From positions 10,144,539 through 10,208,538 of the forward strand of contig CM039462.1 of assembly GCA_022414725.1 (NCBI GenBank): a DNA stretch of 64,000 nt, written 5' to 3'. Source of the DNA: Microglena sp. YARC (lineage: Eukaryota; Chlorophyta; Chlorophyceae; Chlamydomonadales; Chlamydomonadaceae). Position numbers and translations under genes: made by a program. Each line of letters begins with the position of its first letter. Position 1 is the first letter of the stretch. Of this stretch, positions 53,276 to 64,000 are shown piece after piece. Below the pieces are notes generated by a model, which did no database searches, was not told the DNA's origin, and saw only the letters and a list, made by a program, of their open reading frames with translations.

Positions 53276-55640
53276 AGGAGGAAGAGGGGTGGTGGGGTGG
53301 GAAGAGGAGGAAGAGGGTGGTGGGGTGGAAGAGGAGGAGGAGGGTGGTGGGGTGGGAAGGAGGAGGAAACGGGGCTAGGGTGGGAGTGTGGAGGAAGCGG
53401 GGGATGGTGGTGGGAATGAGAAGGAAGCGGGGGATGGGGTGTGGGAATGAGAAGGAAGAGGGGGTAGGACGGGAAGGAGGAGGAAGAGGGGGTGGGTGGA
53501 ATGAGGAGGAAGAGGGGTGGGAAAAAAAAAAAATAGGGGAGAAGGAGGAGGAGCAGGGGGGCTGGGTGGAATGAGGAGGAACGAGGAAAGGGATGCGGTC
53601 ATGGGGGAATGAGGAGGAAGAGGGGGTAGGCTGGAATGAGGTAGGAGAAGAGGGTGGTAGGAGGGAAGGAGAATGAGAGGGGTGAGTAGGGAAGGAAAAA
53701 GAAGAGGGAGGGAGTAGGAGGGAAGGAGGGGTAGGGTGGGAGAGGGGGGGGTAGGGAGGGAAGAGGAGAAAGGAAGAGGGGGGTAGGGAGGGAAGGAGAG
53801 AAGAGGGGGGTAGGGAGGAATGAGGAGGGAAGAGGGTGTGGGGTGGGAATGAGGAGGAAGAGAGGGGTGGGTGGGAATGAGGAGGAAGAGGGGGGTGGGG
53901 TGAGAATGAGGAGGGAAGAGCGGGATGGGTGGGAATGAGAGGAAGAGGGGGTGGGTGGGAATGAGGAGGAAGAGGGGATGGGGTGGGAATGAGGAGGAAG
54001 AGGGGGGTAGGGAGGGAATGAGGAGGAAGAGGGGGCGTAGGGAGGGAAAAGAAGAGGAAGAGGGGGGTAGGGAGGGAAGGAGGAGGAAGAGGGGGTAGGA
54101 GGGAAGGAGGAGGAACGAGGGGGTAGGGAGGGAAGGAGAAGAAAGAGGGGGGTAGGGGGGAATGAGGAGAAAAGGGGAATGTAGTGGGAAGGGGAAGGAA
54201 GGAGGAAAGAGGGGGGTAGGGAGGAAAGGAGCGAGGAAAGAGGGGGGTGGGGAGGCGAATGAGGAGGAAGAGGGGGATGGGGTGGATGAGGAGGAGAAGA
54301 GGGGATGGGGTGAGAATGAGGAGGAAGAGGGGGGTAGGGAGGGAATGAGGAGAAGAGGGGTCGGTGGTGTCGGGAATGAGGAGGAATGAGGGGATGTGTG
54401 GTAGGAATGAGGAGGAGGACGTGGGGGGGGATGGGTGGGAATGAGGAGGAAAGGGGGGTAGGGAGGGAAGAGGAGGAAGAGAGGGTAGGGGAGGGAAGGA
54501 GGAGGAAGAGGGGCTTGGGGTCGGGTGGGAATATGAGGAGGAAGAGGGGATGGTGTGGAATGAGGAGAAAGAGGGGGGATTGGGGTGGAAGTGGGGAAAG
54601 AGTGGGTAGGGTGGGAGAGGAAAGAGGGGGGTAGGGTTGGATCAGGAGGGGAAGAGGGGGGGAGGAGAAGGAGAGGAGAATAAGGGGTAGGGGGTAGGGA
54701 GGGAATGAGGAAGAGAAAAGGGGAGGAGAGCGAAGGAGGAGGGAAGAGGGGTAGCAGGGAGGAGAAGGGAGAGAAGAGGGGTCGTAGTGAGAGAAGAGGG
54801 AGGAAGAGGGGAACGAGAAGGTGGAGTGAAGATGGAGGAAGAGCGGGGGTGGGAGTGGAGGAGGAGAGAGGGGGGTAGGCGAGGGAATGAGGAGGAAGGA
54901 GGGGATGGGTGGAATGAGGAGGAAGAGGTGAGGGAGTAGAGGAGGAATTGAGGACGGAGCGGAGGGATGAGGAGGAAGAGGGGGGTAGGGAGGAAAGAGG
55001 GAAGGAGAGAGGATGGAGAGCGGGTAGGGAAGGGAAAAGAAGAAAGGAAGGGGAGGGAGGAAGGAGGGGAGGGGGTAGGGAGGGAAGGAGGACAGAAGGT
55101 AGGGAGGGAGAGGAGGAGGAAGAGGGGGGGTAGGGAGGGAAGGAGGAGGAAGAGGGGGGAGGGAGGGAAGGAGGAGAGCGGGAGCCTAGGGGGGAAGAAG
55201 GAGAAAGAGGGGGGTAGGAGGGAAGGTAGGAGGCCTTCAAGAGGGGGGTAGGGAGGGAAGGAGGAGGAAGAGGGGGGAGGTAGGGAGGAAGGAGGAGGAA
55301 GAGGGGGGTAGGGAGGAAGGAGGAGGAAGAGGGGTGTTAGTTAGGGAGGAAGGAGGAGGAAGAGGGGGTTAGGGAGGGAATGAGAAAGAGGAAGAGGGGG
55401 GTAGGGAGAAGGAGGAGGAATGAGGGGCAGGTAGGGAGGGAATAGGAAGACTCAAGGAGCACGGTTAGGACAGAGGGGAGAGGAAGAGGGGGATGTCGTG
55501 TGGAATGAGGAGGAAGGGCTGGATGGAATGAGAGGGGATGTGAGGGAGGGATGGTGGGAAGAAAGATGAGGAGAAGGGGCGGATGGGTGGGAATCAGGAG
55601 CGGAAGAGGGAGGAGGGATGGAACGGAGGAGGAGGACAAC
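53276..55640. repeat. Polypurine minisatellite, 2.3 kb
   Basis: About 80 degenerate units of 25-30 bp of the type gggtagggagggaaggagga followed by ggaagagg. The plus strand is almost pure G/A over the whole length, with few C or T. It contains no gene; the long minus-strand frame is only a Pro/Ser/Leu translation of the repeat. Confidence 0.9.
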
Positions 55641-55834
55641 GACCACCTCCTCCTTCCCGCCCCACCACCACCACCACACAGACTATTGAAAGCTGTATTG
55701 CATGCAGCCACACCACCACCACCACACCACCACAAAAAAGCAAAGGTACCAGACTTATTTGCCACCCCCCCACCCCCCCGCCCCCCCCCCCCCCCCACCC
55801 CCTCCCCCTCCCCCCCCCCCCCCCCCCCCCCCCA

Positions 55835-55865
<31 letters not shown>

Positions 55866-56100
55866 TTCTGACCCCACTGGCATCAGCACAAAGAAGCAAA
55901 GGTACCACTGACTTGGCTTATCTGTCCCCCCCCCCCCCCCCAACCACACACACACAAAGAAGCATGGGGTACACTGGAGTGTGGACTTCTCTGCCCCCCA
56001 CCCCCACCCCCCCTTCCTTCGCCCCTTCTCTCCCCAATACCCCCTTCTGACACACTTCCATCAGCCTCTTGCGACCCACTGCTGTCAGCAAGCCCTTACT
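55641..56100. repeat. Poly-C and C-rich stretch
   Basis: Runs of C interrupted by single A or T at 55766-55862, again at 55927-55941 and 55993-56010, with three copies of aaagcaaaggtacca-like sequence between them. Confidence 0.8.
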
Positions 56101-56155
56101 CACCTAGGTACCGCATTCACACTGCCAGAAAAGTTATGCATTCACAGGAGGGACG
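56100..56155 (-). pseudogene. Partial duplicate of the exon end at 56295
   Basis: ctcacctaggtaccgcattc and acactgccagaaaagttatg closely match 56291-56330 (donor plus last codons of the exon below) but are cut off after ~50 bp. Confidence 0.5.
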
Positions 56156-56294
56156 GGAGGGAGGTGAGGAGGGAAGCAGGGGGAAGAAAGGACGAGAGGG
56201 GGGGGCATGAGTGTGGTGTATGGGGAGAGAGAGAGACAGAGGGGAGGGGGGGGGGGAGCGTGTGTGTGTGCGCCCTCAGCAAGTCCCTACTCAC

Positions 56295-56542
56295 CTAGGC
56301 ACAGCATTCACACTGTCAGAAAAATCATGCACTCGCAAATGACGATACTCGTTGTTCTCAGACTCTGGGAACGACTCCCGCCTCACACATGCCCAGTCCT
56401 CGGCTCCTAGCTGCATCGCTGGCAACATGTCACTCTTTTTGCCCTCTGCCAGGTCAGCTGCCAGGCTGGCAGACTTGTACAGCAGATCTAAGGCATCCGG
56501 AGCCTTCCAAAGGAGGTGGGAACGCTCGGCATAAATGCCAAC
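56295..56542 (-). CDS. Host exon, well formed (unknown protein)
   Basis: A 248-nt segment lies between a cccctcttgccag acceptor and an AG|GTGAGT donor on the minus strand. It is fully open for 82 codons: VGIYAERSHLLWKAPDALDL, LYKSASLAADLAEGKKSDML, PAMQLGAEDWACVRRESFPE, SENNEYRHLRVHDFSDSVNA. The composition is that of a normal globular helical protein. The acceptor region is repeated upstream (near 56640 and 56690: tggcaagagggg.gcaggg). I do not recognise the family. Confidence 0.6.
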
Positions 56543-57165
56543 CTGGCAAGAGGGGGGCGGGGTGCAGCGGTGCGTTGTGAGTTGTGGTGGTTGTGGCTAG
56601 TTGAGGACATGTGTGGGGTTGTGGCCAACCTGGCAAGAGGGGGGCAGGGTACGGTGGTAGTGGTGGTTGTGGCCAATACCTGGCAAAGAGGGGGGCAGGG
56701 AATGGTGATTGGTGAGGAGATGGAGGGAGGTGGGGAGGTATTTGTGCGATGGTGAGGTGTGAGGACTGAATAACACGAGGCTGTGCAACAGTATTCACCC
56801 AGGTAACGTATGTGTCCGGTACCCCTCTACTCTCCCTCCTGCCCTACTTATCCCGAGGGCCCATCTCCTTTAACCCCTGGATACATTCCCCATCCCATCC
56901 CACCCACGCCCACCCCACTCCACCCCTCTCCGGCACGAAACCCCGAAAAACAAGCTGGACAGTTCTATACATACGTACATACGTCCATGCAGTTAGGTGG
57001 CAGGTTGCAAGCAAGATGCGGCAGTGCAACGAGCAGAATGGAAAGAACAGGTTTGCTAATTGAAATTGAAATTGTTAACATCGTGTAATACCGTTACTCA
57101 CAGGACATGAAGTTTAAGGACACCATAGCGTACCCGAGCTAGCTAAAGTCACCGTAAGGTGCTAA
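56543..57165. other. Intron-like and intergenic DNA
   Basis: It contains three copies of acctggcaagaggggggcag.g, which are duplicated splice-acceptor regions on the minus strand, plus C-rich sequence near 56810-56950. No gene is supported. Confidence 0.35.
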
Positions 57166-57375
57166 TATACATACATACATTTAAGAGAACAGTTGCAGGC
57201 AAGATCAGGCAGTGCAACAAGCAGAATGCGCAACGCACATATACATTCCAGTGAAAAGTTGCAGGCAAGATCAGGCAGTGCCACGAGCAGAATGCACAAT
57301 GCACACATAAATACATATATACATGCATATATAGATTTAAGTTGCAGATCAGGCAGTGCAACAGAATGCCAAAAC
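57000..57375. repeat. ~65-bp repeat, about four copies
   Basis: The core gttgcaggcaagatcaggca followed by gtgcaacaagcagaatgc recurs near 57001, 57191, 57257 and 57341, with tacatacat spacers. Confidence 0.7.
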
Positions 57376-57613
57376 AAAGCAGGTATGTGCCTCAAGCGTG
57401 CTCGTATCCAATGAGGCCTGGTTGTTGTTGTCTGAAGGCGAGGTTACCGGTTCCCAACAGCGACAACGGCCTCAAAGATAATGCCCCACGCGTCCTTGGG
57501 TTGATGCCGAAGCACCATGCAAATGTTAATGCACGCCCCCGCACGCTGCAAATGCAAACAAAAAACCAACCGAGGCCTCCAGCAACCTGCCTGTAGAAGA
57601 TCTCGAAGAAAAC

Positions 57614-57873
57614 TACTTGTACACGCAACAGGTGTACAAGGTAAAAATACTTGTACACGCAACAGGTGTACAAGGTAAAAATACTTGTACACGCAACAGG
57701 TGTACAAGGTACGAGCAGGGAAAATCTAGGGGCGAAGATCGAAGCTTTCTTGGACCTGGGTGCAAACGCATGGATGCCCCCAGGCCACCCATTTGGCTTT
57801 GAGGGCTTTCTGGTATCATACAAATGCTTCAGATAGTTTGTACTTGTACTTGTACACGCAACAGGTGTACAAG
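57614..57873. repeat. Hairpin-bearing 34-bp repeat, four copies
   Basis: The perfect hairpin CTTGTACAC - gcaacag - GTGTACAAG occurs at 57616-57640, 57650-57674, 57684-57708 and 57849-57873. The first three are in tandem with a 34-bp period. Confidence 0.9.
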
Positions 57874-58780
57874 GTGCGTGGCTACGTGATAGAAACCTGC
57901 TCCACGCAATAGAAGCTGAACGGCTTTTGGCTATAGAACGAGGAGCCAAACCGAGTACGAGTTTTAGGGGGACTATATACATATATACGTACATGCATAC
58001 ATACAACTACGTACATCGTATGTACATAAAGTACATTCATACATAAATACATACATAGAACCCGCACAGATGCCATGGAGAAGCACTGCCATGCATCAGC
58101 TGCCGCTGAATAGCAAAAACTTGCGTGCTAAGAGCTTCGTTGCACTGCAGCTTACGACCCATCCTTTATCTGATACTTGCTATACCTGGGGTGGGTGGGG
58201 TGGGTGGGGTGTGTGCAAGTGTGCGTGTTAGGCGCTCGCTGGTGCGCGGTAGGGTGTGTGCTGTGTGTGTCCGACAGCCGGCGTGTGGTGGGTAGGGTGG
58301 TGTGCTCGTGTGTTACAAGGGCGCTGTGGCTCGCGCGCGCCTCAGGCGTGCTGCCCAGCGGGTGTGTTTTAAAAGGGCGTGTAGTGGGGTAGGGGTGTGA
58401 GCATATGTTGTGTAAAGCGTGTGGTGGGCGTAAAGTGTGATGCGTATGTGTGTGTGAACAGGGCGTGGGGTGGGGTGGGGTAGGGTGTGCTCTCATCCGT
58501 GTATGGCATGGTGCATGTGTGGAGGGGTATGTGACGCCGTGTGGCATGTGTGTGTGTCAAAGGTGTGGACTGGGGTACGGGGTCGGTGTGAGGTACGGGT
58601 AGAGTGTTGTGCGTGTGCGTGGGCAATGTGTGTGGTGTCAAAGTGTCGGTGGTGGTGTGGGGTAGGGTGTGTGCTGTGTGGTATGTGTGTGTTTGTCAAT
58701 AGGGAGTGGGGTGGGGGAATGCATGGCTATACTGTGCTTTTGCTGGTTGGACTTTGGGGTGTGATAAATGATCTATGCAC
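57874..58780. other. GT-rich intergenic DNA, no gene seen
   Basis: tacatacat-type repeats (57970-58050) and long GT/GGGGT-rich stretches (58170-58760). No supported coding region. Confidence 0.4.
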
Positions 58781-59225
58781 AATGGCAGAAGCAGCAGCCG
58801 ACACAGCAGGCCAGCAGCGACAACAGAAGCGATTCAACAACACTCGGCCAAGCAGAAGCAGCAACAATGAACAAAAAACAGCAGCAAGCAGATACACAGC
58901 AAACATCAACATCGCAACAGAAGGCGAGGGAACATCAGCAACAACATCAGCAGCAGAAGCGCACATGACAAGCCAGCATCAACAACAGCAGCAGCAACCA
59001 GAAGCAGCGAACATCAGCATATCACAATCAGCAAGGCAGACAGCAAGCTAAGCAATAGACAATAAACAGCAGCAGCATCAACAACACAGCATCAAACAAC
59101 AGCAACAGCCAACAGAAGCAGAACATCAGCACAAGCAACAGCAGCTGCAGCAACAGACATCAGCAGCTACAAAAAGCAACAACAGAAGCAAGAACAAACA
59201 ACAGAAGCAGCAAACAGCAGCATGA
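58781..59225. repeat. CAG/CAA-rich degenerate repeat
   Basis: About 445 bp of cagcagcaacag, aacatcag and agaagcag phrases. One plus-strand frame (to 59051) would encode a Gln/Asn/Ser/Ala-rich tail, but the next 170 bp are equally repetitive with stops, so this is probably not an exon. Confidence 0.6.
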
Positions 59226-59429
59226 GTTCCAAATGAGAATCTATTGGAACGCTCAGTCTGCTTCTGCACCATTGCTTCCTTGCCTCCTGGCCGCTACCAG
59301 GTTGCATGTTTGTTTGTTTATTAGTAACTCAGTAATTTAGTGCTGTTTGGTAGCTGGTACCAGACTGTTGACTGACTGAATGGCGACTGACTGACAAACA
59401 CCTGTGGAACCTGCTGCTCATATTTATTC

Positions 59430-59935
59430 TCCCTGCTACCTCAGGGAAGCTGATACCCGTAACCGGGCTCACTGACTCACCTCTTGAACATCGACTGGGC
59501 GTAGCATCAGCTCAATTGAAGACTAGTGGTTGTTTGGCTTGCCCATCCTTTCTCTCCCCACTACGCAGGCTGATCCCACTACCTGAGAACCTGACTGAAT
59601 CACCTCTAGAACAATGACTGGGCATAGCACAGCTCAATTGAAGACTGCTAGTTGTTGCTGCCACATCTTTCTCCCCCCCGTACCTCAGGCTGATCCCGCT
59701 ACCGCGAGACTGACTGACTCACTTCTTGAGCAATGACTGTGCTATCAGCTCAATTGAGACTATGGTTGATTGCTGCCGCAATTATCTTTCTCTCCCACTA
59801 CTCAGCGATCCCGAATACTGAGCTGACTGACTCACCTCTGGACAATGACTGGGCGTAGCATCAGCAATTGAAGACTAGTGGTTGTTGCCTGCCCATCACT
59901 TTCTCTCCCCGTTCCCTGAGACTGATGCTGATGAG
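59430..59935. repeat. ~110-bp tandem repeat, about four copies
   Basis: Each unit carries ctcaggctgatcccactacc, tgagactgactgactcacct, ctgaacaatgactgggcata, gcatcagctcaattgaagac and a tggttgttgctgcccatc tail. The same array reappears at 61440-61935 after the gap. Confidence 0.85.
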
Positions 59936-60227
59936 CGTGCTTCTTTTTGCACTTTGATCTGACTGTAATTCTACGTTTTTTTTGCTTGGGAAATCTTTGG
60001 CTGACAAGGCCGTTTCGTCTTTTTCTTTCCTTGTTTCTCTTAGCTTTGCATCTTTAACTGATTAGGTCGTTTGCTTTGTTTCTTTGCTGATAGATCATTG
60101 AGTGAGTAGGTGTTTGTTTGTTGTCCTGCCTTTGCTTGCATCTTTGAACTGCCTGACTCAGCTCTAGAACACTACAGGGTGCAGCCAGATAGCCTGTAGC
60201 ATGCGGCTCAAGCGAGAACTGCTTGTT

Positions 60228-61227
60228 NNNNNNNNNNNNNNNNNNNNNNNNNNNNNNNNNNNNNNNNNNNNNNNNNNNNNNNNNNNNNNNNNNNNNNNNN
60301 NNNNNNNNNNNNNNNNNNNNNNNNNNNNNNNNNNNNNNNNNNNNNNNNNNNNNNNNNNNNNNNNNNNNNNNNNNNNNNNNNNNNNNNNNNNNNNNNNNNN
60401 NNNNNNNNNNNNNNNNNNNNNNNNNNNNNNNNNNNNNNNNNNNNNNNNNNNNNNNNNNNNNNNNNNNNNNNNNNNNNNNNNNNNNNNNNNNNNNNNNNNN
60501 NNNNNNNNNNNNNNNNNNNNNNNNNNNNNNNNNNNNNNNNNNNNNNNNNNNNNNNNNNNNNNNNNNNNNNNNNNNNNNNNNNNNNNNNNNNNNNNNNNNN
60601 NNNNNNNNNNNNNNNNNNNNNNNNNNNNNNNNNNNNNNNNNNNNNNNNNNNNNNNNNNNNNNNNNNNNNNNNNNNNNNNNNNNNNNNNNNNNNNNNNNNN
60701 NNNNNNNNNNNNNNNNNNNNNNNNNNNNNNNNNNNNNNNNNNNNNNNNNNNNNNNNNNNNNNNNNNNNNNNNNNNNNNNNNNNNNNNNNNNNNNNNNNNN
60801 NNNNNNNNNNNNNNNNNNNNNNNNNNNNNNNNNNNNNNNNNNNNNNNNNNNNNNNNNNNNNNNNNNNNNNNNNNNNNNNNNNNNNNNNNNNNNNNNNNNN
60901 NNNNNNNNNNNNNNNNNNNNNNNNNNNNNNNNNNNNNNNNNNNNNNNNNNNNNNNNNNNNNNNNNNNNNNNNNNNNNNNNNNNNNNNNNNNNNNNNNNNN
61001 NNNNNNNNNNNNNNNNNNNNNNNNNNNNNNNNNNNNNNNNNNNNNNNNNNNNNNNNNNNNNNNNNNNNNNNNNNNNNNNNNNNNNNNNNNNNNNNNNNNN
61101 NNNNNNNNNNNNNNNNNNNNNNNNNNNNNNNNNNNNNNNNNNNNNNNNNNNNNNNNNNNNNNNNNNNNNNNNNNNNNNNNNNNNNNNNNNNNNNNNNNNN
61201 NNNNNNNNNNNNNNNNNNNNNNNNNNN
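60228..61227. other. Assembly gap, exactly 1000 N
   Basis: 1000 undetermined bases, a conventional placeholder size. The sequences on both sides are copies of each other. Confidence 1.
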
Positions 61228-62865
61228 AGTTCTTGCTCTGCACCATTGGCTTCCTGCCTTCCTGCCTGCTTACTCAGGTTTTGCATGTTTGTTGTTTTAT
61301 TAGTACATTCAAAAAGTTTCATAAATTTAAGTTGTGGCCCCGGGGTCCTGTTGTAGCTGTACAGACTGATGACTGACTAGAATGCAGACTGACTTACACC
61401 ACCTGATGGAAACACTTAGCTGCTCATATTTATTTCTCCCTCTACCTCAGCGGCTGATACCCGCTAACCGAGGCTCACTGCACTCACCTCTTAACTCGAC
61501 TGGATAGTTAAGCATCAGCTCAATTGAAACTAAGTGTTGTTGCTGCCCATCCTTTACTCTCCCCACTACCGCAGGGCTGATCCCCACTACCTGAGACTGT
61601 AATCACCTCTAGAACAATGACTGGGCATAGGCATCAGCCTTCAATTTGAAGACTGTGTTGGCTGCCCATCCTTTCTCCCCCCGCTACCCTCAGGCTTGAT
61701 CCCCTACCCGAGACTGACTGACTCCTTCTTGAGCAATGACTGTGCCGTAGCATCAGCCAATATGAAAGACTAGTGGTTGTGCTGCCCACCTTTCTCTCCC
61801 CACTACCTCAGGCTGATCCCCGCTACCTTTGCAGAACTGACTGACTCACCTCCTGGAACAACTGACTGGGCTAGCATCAGCTCATTGAAAGACTAGTGTG
61901 TGGTTGTTGCTGCCCATCCTTCTCTCCCCGTTCCCTGAAGACTGATGCTGATGAGGTGTCTTTATTGCAACTTGTCTGAGACTGACTAGGTAAGTCTACG
62001 TTTTTTTTGCTTGAATCTTGGCTTGACAACGGCGTTCTCTTTTTCTTCCTGGTTTCTAGCTTGCATCTTTAACTGATTAGGTTCGGGGTTGCTTGTTTTA
62101 CCTTTGCAATAATCATTGAGTGAGTAGGTGTTTGTTTAGTTTAGTCTCTTTGCTTGCATCTTTGGACCTGCCTGACTCACCTCTAGAACCACGACAGGGT
62201 GCAGCAAGATAGCCTGTAGCATGGCTTTCAAGCAGAGAACTCGCTGTTGTTGCTGTTCTCGTTGATATATTTGTATTTGCTTGCATGGCTGACAGTCTGT
62301 CACTACCCTCGGAACCACGACAGGGTGCAGCAGGATACCTGTAAGCATCAGCTCAAATAGACTACGTTGTTTTGCCCGACTGGTGACCGGTTGAATTAGT
62401 CTGGTCCGTGTTTGCTGTCTTCTCTAACCTCTGACCACAAACGGTGCCAGCAGGATAGGCCTGTGCATGGGCTCAAGTTGAAGACTACTATTATTGCTGT
62501 TTTGGTGATTATTTGTTTGTTGATGTCTGACTGTCTGTCTTACCTCTGGAACCACAAAACTGGGTGCAAAGCAGCGATAGCCTGAAGCATGTGCTTCAAG
62601 CGAGAAACTGCTGTTTTTGCTGTTGCGGTTATTATGTTTGTTGTGTCCTGTTCACCTTCAGGACCTATGACTAGTCAGCAGGATAGCTTGAGCATGTGCT
62701 TCAGGGCAGAGAACTGCTTCGTTTGTCTGTTCGGTGGCATTATTTGTTCTTTTAATGTCTGACAGCCTGTCTTTACCTCTGGAACCACCACAGTGCGCAG
62801 GATAGACCTGTAGCATTGAGCTCAAGTGAAACTGCTGCTGCCACCTTGCCTCCACGTCCCGAGGC
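61228..62865. repeat. Second copy of the 59.24-60.23 kb region plus a further tandem repeat
   Basis: 61228-62230 repeats 59240-60227 with many small indels. From about 62160 to 62840 a ~105-120-bp unit (accacgacagggtgcagcag followed by gatagcctgtagcatgg...ctgctgtt) recurs about five to six times. Confidence 0.75.
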
Positions 62866-63049
62866 TGATGCTGATAGGAGCCCCCCTTGTGCTTTTCACC
62901 CTGCTGCTCCCTCCTAGGCCTGGCCTAGGCAACTGCATAGGCATAGTTGGGCAGCAAAGCCTAAGAGATCTGTCCCCCTGCAAACATACACGACGAAACG
63001 ATGGAGTAGGAAGTCGTAGTGTACCTGGGGTTGAGATGGGGACGTTTAG

Positions 63050-63440
63050 ATACGCGAAGGAGAGGGGAGGGGAGGGGGGATGGATGGGAGGAAAGGGGAG
63101 CGAGGGGGGAGGGGTGGGGAACGGTTAGATAGGCGAAGGGAGAGGGGGAGGGGGGAGGGGGGATGGGATGGGAGGGAAAGGGGGAGGGGTGAGCGGAGGG
63201 GGCGACGGAGGGAACGTTATATAGGGAAGGGAGAGGGGGAGGGGGGGGATGGGAGAGAAAAGGGGGAGGGATGCGGGGAGGGGGATGTGGGGAACGTTAA
63301 TAGGGATAGGAGAGGGGGAGCGGGGGGAGGGGGATGGGAGGAAAGGGGAGGAGGGGATGGGATGAAGGATACGTTAGATAGGAAGGAGAGGGGAGGGGTG
63401 GGGTGGGGGGTGGATGGAAGGAAAGGGGAGGAAGAGTTCG
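63050..63440. repeat. ~80-bp GA-rich minisatellite, about five copies
   Basis: Each unit has ggaacgttagataggcgaag, gagagggggagggggg and gatgggaggaaaggggag. The plus strand is purine-rich. Confidence 0.8.
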
Positions 63441-63604
63441 ATCATTGGTGATGGTGTCCATGGTGGAGTGGTGCGCCGTGTTGGGGGGGGGGGGCGGGAA
63501 CCTTTTTTGGTTGAAAAGATTGTTTGTGTGGTGAGTGTGCTGGTGAGCGGCTATCTAGAGCGAGCGTGTACACTGTAAAATCGGGCAAAGTCTTTGGCAG
63601 TCTT

Positions 63605-63790
63605 TTATTTTTGCCTTAAAAAGAGTGTATTCTGGGTTAAGGTGCTGATAGGGTGCAGATCGGGTTGTATTCTTTGTGAAAAAGTTCGTAGAGGTTGCAG
63701 AAGGGGTGTATTCTGGTTGTGAAAAAGGGGCTGCAGGGGCGACAGAAAAGGAGTGTAATTCTGGTGAAAAAGGTTCTGCCTTGGGCGCAA
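63605..63790. repeat. ~52-bp degenerate repeat, four copies
   Basis: Units contain gtgtattctggttgtgaaaa and gg.gctgcaggg. The rest to 64000 is unique sequence with tgtatgtatgt repeats and no gene. Confidence 0.6.
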
Positions 63791-64000
63791 AAGGGTTTCA
63801 AGACCCCCTAAACTTGCAGTTAGGATTCATGCTTAGAACTACCAAGTTGGCCTGCCTCCACATTAGTGCAGTTTTTTTACCAGCTTTCGTTGGTCTCAGT
63901 TGTATGTATTTTCTGTATGTACGTATGCTTGTTATCTATGTATATGTATGTATGTGAAGGGCTAAAAATATAAAAATCGATAAACTAACCCAAACAATTG

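Noticed and set aside
53375..55240. 621-residue minus-strand open frame, Pro/Ser/Leu-rich
   Set aside because: It is only the translation of the GGGTAGGGAGGGAAGGAGGA minisatellite; all frames show the same kind of repeat.
58470..59051. 193-residue plus-strand frame with Gln-rich tail
   Set aside because: The first half is GT-rich repeat translation and the second half CAG/CAA repeat; no independent sign of a gene.
60054..61376. Several long open frames across the N gap
   Set aside because: They consist of undetermined residues; the flanking codons are repeat DNA.

Overview
The window is nuclear DNA from a eukaryote, most likely a green alga. The reasons are: only fragments of host genes, with GT-AG-like exon edges; a non-LTR retrotransposon with two endonucleases of the kind first described in Chlamydomonas (Dualen/RandI); an integrated Polinton-like virus with an algal-type capsid protein; and very heavy low-complexity and minisatellite content. 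No rRNA, CRISPR array or bacterial operon is visible. The lineage call is inference.

Layout. 1-3.65 kb: the last part of one host gene (48-767), then non-coding DNA with short tandem repeats and hairpins. 3.655-17.868 kb: a complete, precisely bounded Polinton/Maverick-like endogenous virus. It has terminal inverted repeats beginning 5'-AG and a perfect 6-bp target duplication (ACTGCG). It carries an rve integrase, a family B DNA polymerase, a small basic protein, a long fibre with a self-cleaving S74 chaperone, a double-jelly-roll major capsid protein, a second capsid-like protein, a basic coiled-coil protein, an A32-type packaging ATPase, penton/minor-capsid-like genes and a small glycine-rich amphipathic protein. 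Replication and fibre genes lie on the minus strand and morphogenesis genes on the plus strand, diverging at 10.86-10.89 kb. The element looks dead: polymerase and fibre each carry an in-frame TAG, polymerase and integrase are fused across an apparent deletion, two of three integrase catalytic residues are changed, and the ATPase and minor-capsid genes are full of frameshifts.

18-29.5 kb: a host minisatellite (units about 65-85 bp around GTACAGCAGTGGGTGTT) that has collected insertions: a 5'-truncated LINE (18.59-23.59 kb), a 984-bp non-autonomous DNA transposon (24.373-25.356 kb) and a 329-bp LINE tail (27.540-27.868 kb). 30.1-39.3 kb: a long minus-strand non-LTR retrotransposon with a cysteine-protease-like domain present twice, a PCNA-binding-like peptide, APE endonuclease, reverse transcriptase, RNase H, zinc finger and a second PD-(D/E)XK-like endonuclease. 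It is frameshifted throughout.

39.6-64 kb: a 33-bp coding-phase minisatellite, an F-box/LRR-like gene (43.5-44.5 kb), a truncated LINE (45.83-46.62 kb), a tRNA-like fragment, a 0.9-kb GGGGAAAT-type array, a tandemly amplified exon/intron cluster of a minus-strand host gene (51.4-53.3 kb), a 2.3-kb polypurine minisatellite, a well-formed host exon (56295-56542), CAG/CAA-rich DNA and a repeat region broken by a 1000-N gap (60228-61227).

The density of one-base indels, often at homopolymers, means some of the gene breaks could be assembly errors rather than real mutations.
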